Source of the DNA: Vibrio cortegadensis
GTDB lineage: Bacteria; Pseudomonadota; Gammaproteobacteria; Enterobacterales; Vibrionaceae
DNA length: 64,000 nt
Direction: 5' to 3'
Assembly: GCF_024347395.1 (NCBI RefSeq)
Contig: NZ_AP025472.1
Coordinates: 2,604,001 to 2,668,000 of the forward strand
Within the stretch, counting starts at the first letter, position 1, and every line of letters begins with the position of its first letter. Positions 62,588-64,000 of the stretch are shown one piece after another. Below the pieces are notes generated by a model. The model saw nothing but the letters and a program-made list of their open reading frames with translations, made no database searches and was not told where the DNA came from. The position numbers were made by a program, and so were the translations under genes.

Positions 62588-63193
62588 ATGACTTCTTTGG
62601 CTCTCATCATGATTATTGCCGCCTATCTGTTAGGCTCGATATCGAGTGCCGTGCTGATCTGCCGTCTTTTACGATTACCGGATCCAAGGGGAGTCGGCTC
62701 AAATAACCCAGGGGCGACCAATGTTTTAAGAATTGGAGGCAAAGGCGCTGCATTTGCCGTATTAATTTGCGATATGCTTAAAGGAACGATCCCGGTATGG
62801 GGTGGGTATTTCTTAAACATTGACCCTATATTATTAGGGGTCGTCGCGATTGCCGCCTGTTTAGGTCACATGTATCCCATCTTTTTTCACTTTCAAGGTG
62901 GTAAAGGGGTCGCGACCGCATTAGGTGCCATTGCGCCAATAGGACTGGATCTTACTGGCATGATCATGCTGACATGGTTAGTGATCGCTTTTCTATTTCG
63001 CTACTCTTCTTTAGCTGCCATCATTACCGTTCTGTTAGCGCCTTTTTATACTTGGCTCGTAAAGCCTCACTACACCCTACCCGTTGCCATGCTCTGCTGC
63101 TTGATTGTGTTACGACACCATCAAAACATTCGTCGTTTACTTGAAGGTAATGAACCTAAGTTTGGCGAGAAGAAAATATCGTCTAATCAATAA
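62588..63193 (+). CDS. plsY: Glycerol-3-phosphate acyltransferase PlsY
   Basis: PlsY acylates glycerol 3-phosphate from acyl phosphate at the inner membrane, starting phospholipid synthesis. The 201-aa protein (E. coli 205) has the three family motifs: LLGSISSAVLICRL, GSNNPGATNVLRIGGKGAAF and FHFQGGKGVATALGA, within about five to six membrane helices. ATG at 62588 has AAGGA seven bases upstream; an upstream TTG is less likely. It is divergent from folB, as in E. coli. Confidence 0.97.
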   Translation: MTSLALIMIIAAYLLGSISSAVLICRLLRLPDPRGVGSNNPGATNVLRIGGKGAAFAVLICDMLKGTIPVWGGYFLNIDPILLGVVAIAACLGHMYPIFFHFQGGKGVATALGAIAPIGLDLTGMIMLTWLVIAFLFRYSSLAAIITVLLAPFYTWLVKPHYTLPVAMLCCLIVLRHHQNIRRLLEGNEPKFGEKKISSNQ

Positions 63194-63256
63194 AAAAGGC
63201 CTCTGTCGCTCAATAGTGCAATCACCATTAAGTTCACTGAGACCTTTAAGTAACTT

Positions 63257-63290
63257 GAATTGATATTGACTCAATTGGCAATATCAATTC
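63257..63290. repeat. Inverted repeat between plsY and the hydrolase gene
   Basis: Perfect 12-base arms GAATTGATATTG / CAATATCAATTC surround a ten-base spacer. The region continues with an overlapping imperfect direct repeat (TCAATTGGCAATA and TCAATCGGCAATA). There is no T-run, so a terminator is not supported. Confidence 0.5.
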
Positions 63291-63323
63291 AATCGGCAAT
63301 AAATTTACTGTAGGTAAACCTTA

Positions 63324-64000
63324 CTATTGGTGAACTTTCGCCAAAAATGTTTTCAGCATATCGGTCACAAAGCCAGGTTGTTCCAAATTACTGATATGCC
63401 CAGCGGCGGGGATCACGACCAATTCACTGCCAGTAATCACATCATTCATCAAGTAAGATTCCAAAGGCGTTCTTGGGGAATCTTCCGCACCAACCGCAAT
63501 CAGTGTTGGTAGAGCAAAAGTTTCCACCTCTTCAATCAAATCCCTGCGACCAAAAATCATTCGCCCCATCCGTGATACTTCTTCTGCCTGCTCACCTTTT
63601 AAAGATTGCAGATAAGTCGAAAAATTTTCAACTAAAGCTGGAGAGGTCTGTTTTACGTTCTTAGAGAAGAACATCGGTACCACTAAGTCTAATACTGGCT
63701 GAGGAACCAGTTTCAACTGAGTAATCGCATCTAACATTGTGAAATATTTTTTATGCGTCACCTCAGGCTCTAACCCGACAAAGGTATCCATCATCACTAG
63801 CGATTTTACTCGTGATGGGGCCAGAGCCGTTAATTCAGCGCCCCACATTCCGCCTACGGATAACCCAACAACAGAGAACTCATCTATTTCGAGGTGATCC
63901 ATTAGCGCTAACATTTGCTTCGCGTAATCCGTTAAGTTACGTGTAGATTGAGGGGCAAATTCAGACCCGCCATGCGCCCAAAAATCCGGCACAATGCAAC
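63324..64000 (-). CDS. Alpha/beta hydrolase, truncated by the window edge
   Basis: This is the C-terminal part of an alpha/beta hydrolase; the start lies beyond 64000, since the reading frame is open to the edge (CIVPDFWAHGGS at its left end resembles an internal strand, not a start). About 225 residues are visible. They show the nucleophile elbow GLSVGG, an acidic residue candidate in LIAVGAEDSPRTP, and the catalytic His in AAGHISNLEQPGFV. This layout is typical of small esterases and C-C hydrolases. The substrate cannot be told from the sequence. Confidence 0.88.
   Translation of the reverse strand, partial: CIVPDFWAHGGSEFAPQSTRNLTDYAKQMLALMDHLEIDEFSVVGLSVGGMWGAELTALAPSRVKSLVMMDTFVGLEPEVTHKKYFTMLDAITQLKLVPQPVLDLVVPMFFSKNVKQTSPALVENFSTYLQSLKGEQAEEVSRMGRMIFGRRDLIEEVETFALPTLIAVGAEDSPRTPLESYLMNDVITGSELVVIPAAGHISNLEQPGFVTDMLKTFLAKVHQ

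Overview
The window is a 64-kb stretch of core chromosome from a gammaproteobacterium, most likely a member of the Vibrionaceae (Vibrio or a close relative). The basis is protein similarity recognised by eye, gene order shared with Escherichia coli in several blocks, and Vibrio-like departures from that order: dciA between secA and lpxC, a chemoreceptor next to glnE, a PhoU-like protein paired with a Pit permease, and gspAB beside cca. The species cannot be named. Coding density is high. I see no tRNA, rRNA operon, insertion sequence, prophage, CRISPR array, toxin-antitoxin pair or recognisable defence island.

Layout. (1) 1-5.1 kb: dapB, mutT and secA on the minus strand, then dciA (helicase loader) on the plus strand. 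(2) 5.1-21.8 kb: lpxC and the division/cell-wall (dcw) cluster on the minus strand, in transcription order rsmH-ftsL-ftsI-murE-murF-mraY-murD-ftsW-murG-murC-ftsQ-ftsA-ftsZ-lpxC. It lacks mraZ and ddlB at their usual E. coli positions. (3) 22.0-22.4 kb: rnpB, the RNase P RNA, just upstream of the dcw cluster. (4) 22.5-28.1 kb: rsmI, divergent from lpoA-yraN-diaA-dolP, then sspA-sspB. (5) 28.2-36.6 kb: petABC (cytochrome bc1), rplM-rpsI, zapE, zapG, degQ and degS. (6) 36.7-45.2 kb: parC-parE, yqiA, cpdA, yqiB and nudF facing tolC. (7) 45.2-53.5 kb: hldE and glnE, a chemoreceptor divergent from a potassium channel, then a CYTH-CHAD triphosphatase. (8) 53.7-64 kb: PhoU-like protein plus Pit phosphate permease, an SH3/coiled-coil membrane protein, gspA-gspB, cca, uppP-folK-folB facing plsY, and an alpha/beta hydrolase cut by the right edge.

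Functionally the window is dominated by the cell envelope: peptidoglycan precursors (murC-G, mraY, uppP), septal synthesis and its activator (ftsI, ftsW, lpoA), lipid A and LPS (lpxC, hldE), envelope quality control (degQ, degS, dolP), export (secA, tolC, gspAB) and phospholipid synthesis (plsY). Replication and topology (dciA, diaA, parCE), respiration (petABC) and nitrogen and phosphate control (glnE, pit) fill the rest.

I found no convincing undescribed multi-gene system. The observations worth a second look are regulatory: a 24-codon leader ORF that ends inside a hairpin just upstream of secA, a terminator-like hairpin between mraY and murD, a near-consensus promoter with an overlapping inverted repeat upstream of ftsQ, and an lpxC promoter with a 16-bp palindrome at its predicted start point. 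All are read by eye and untested.
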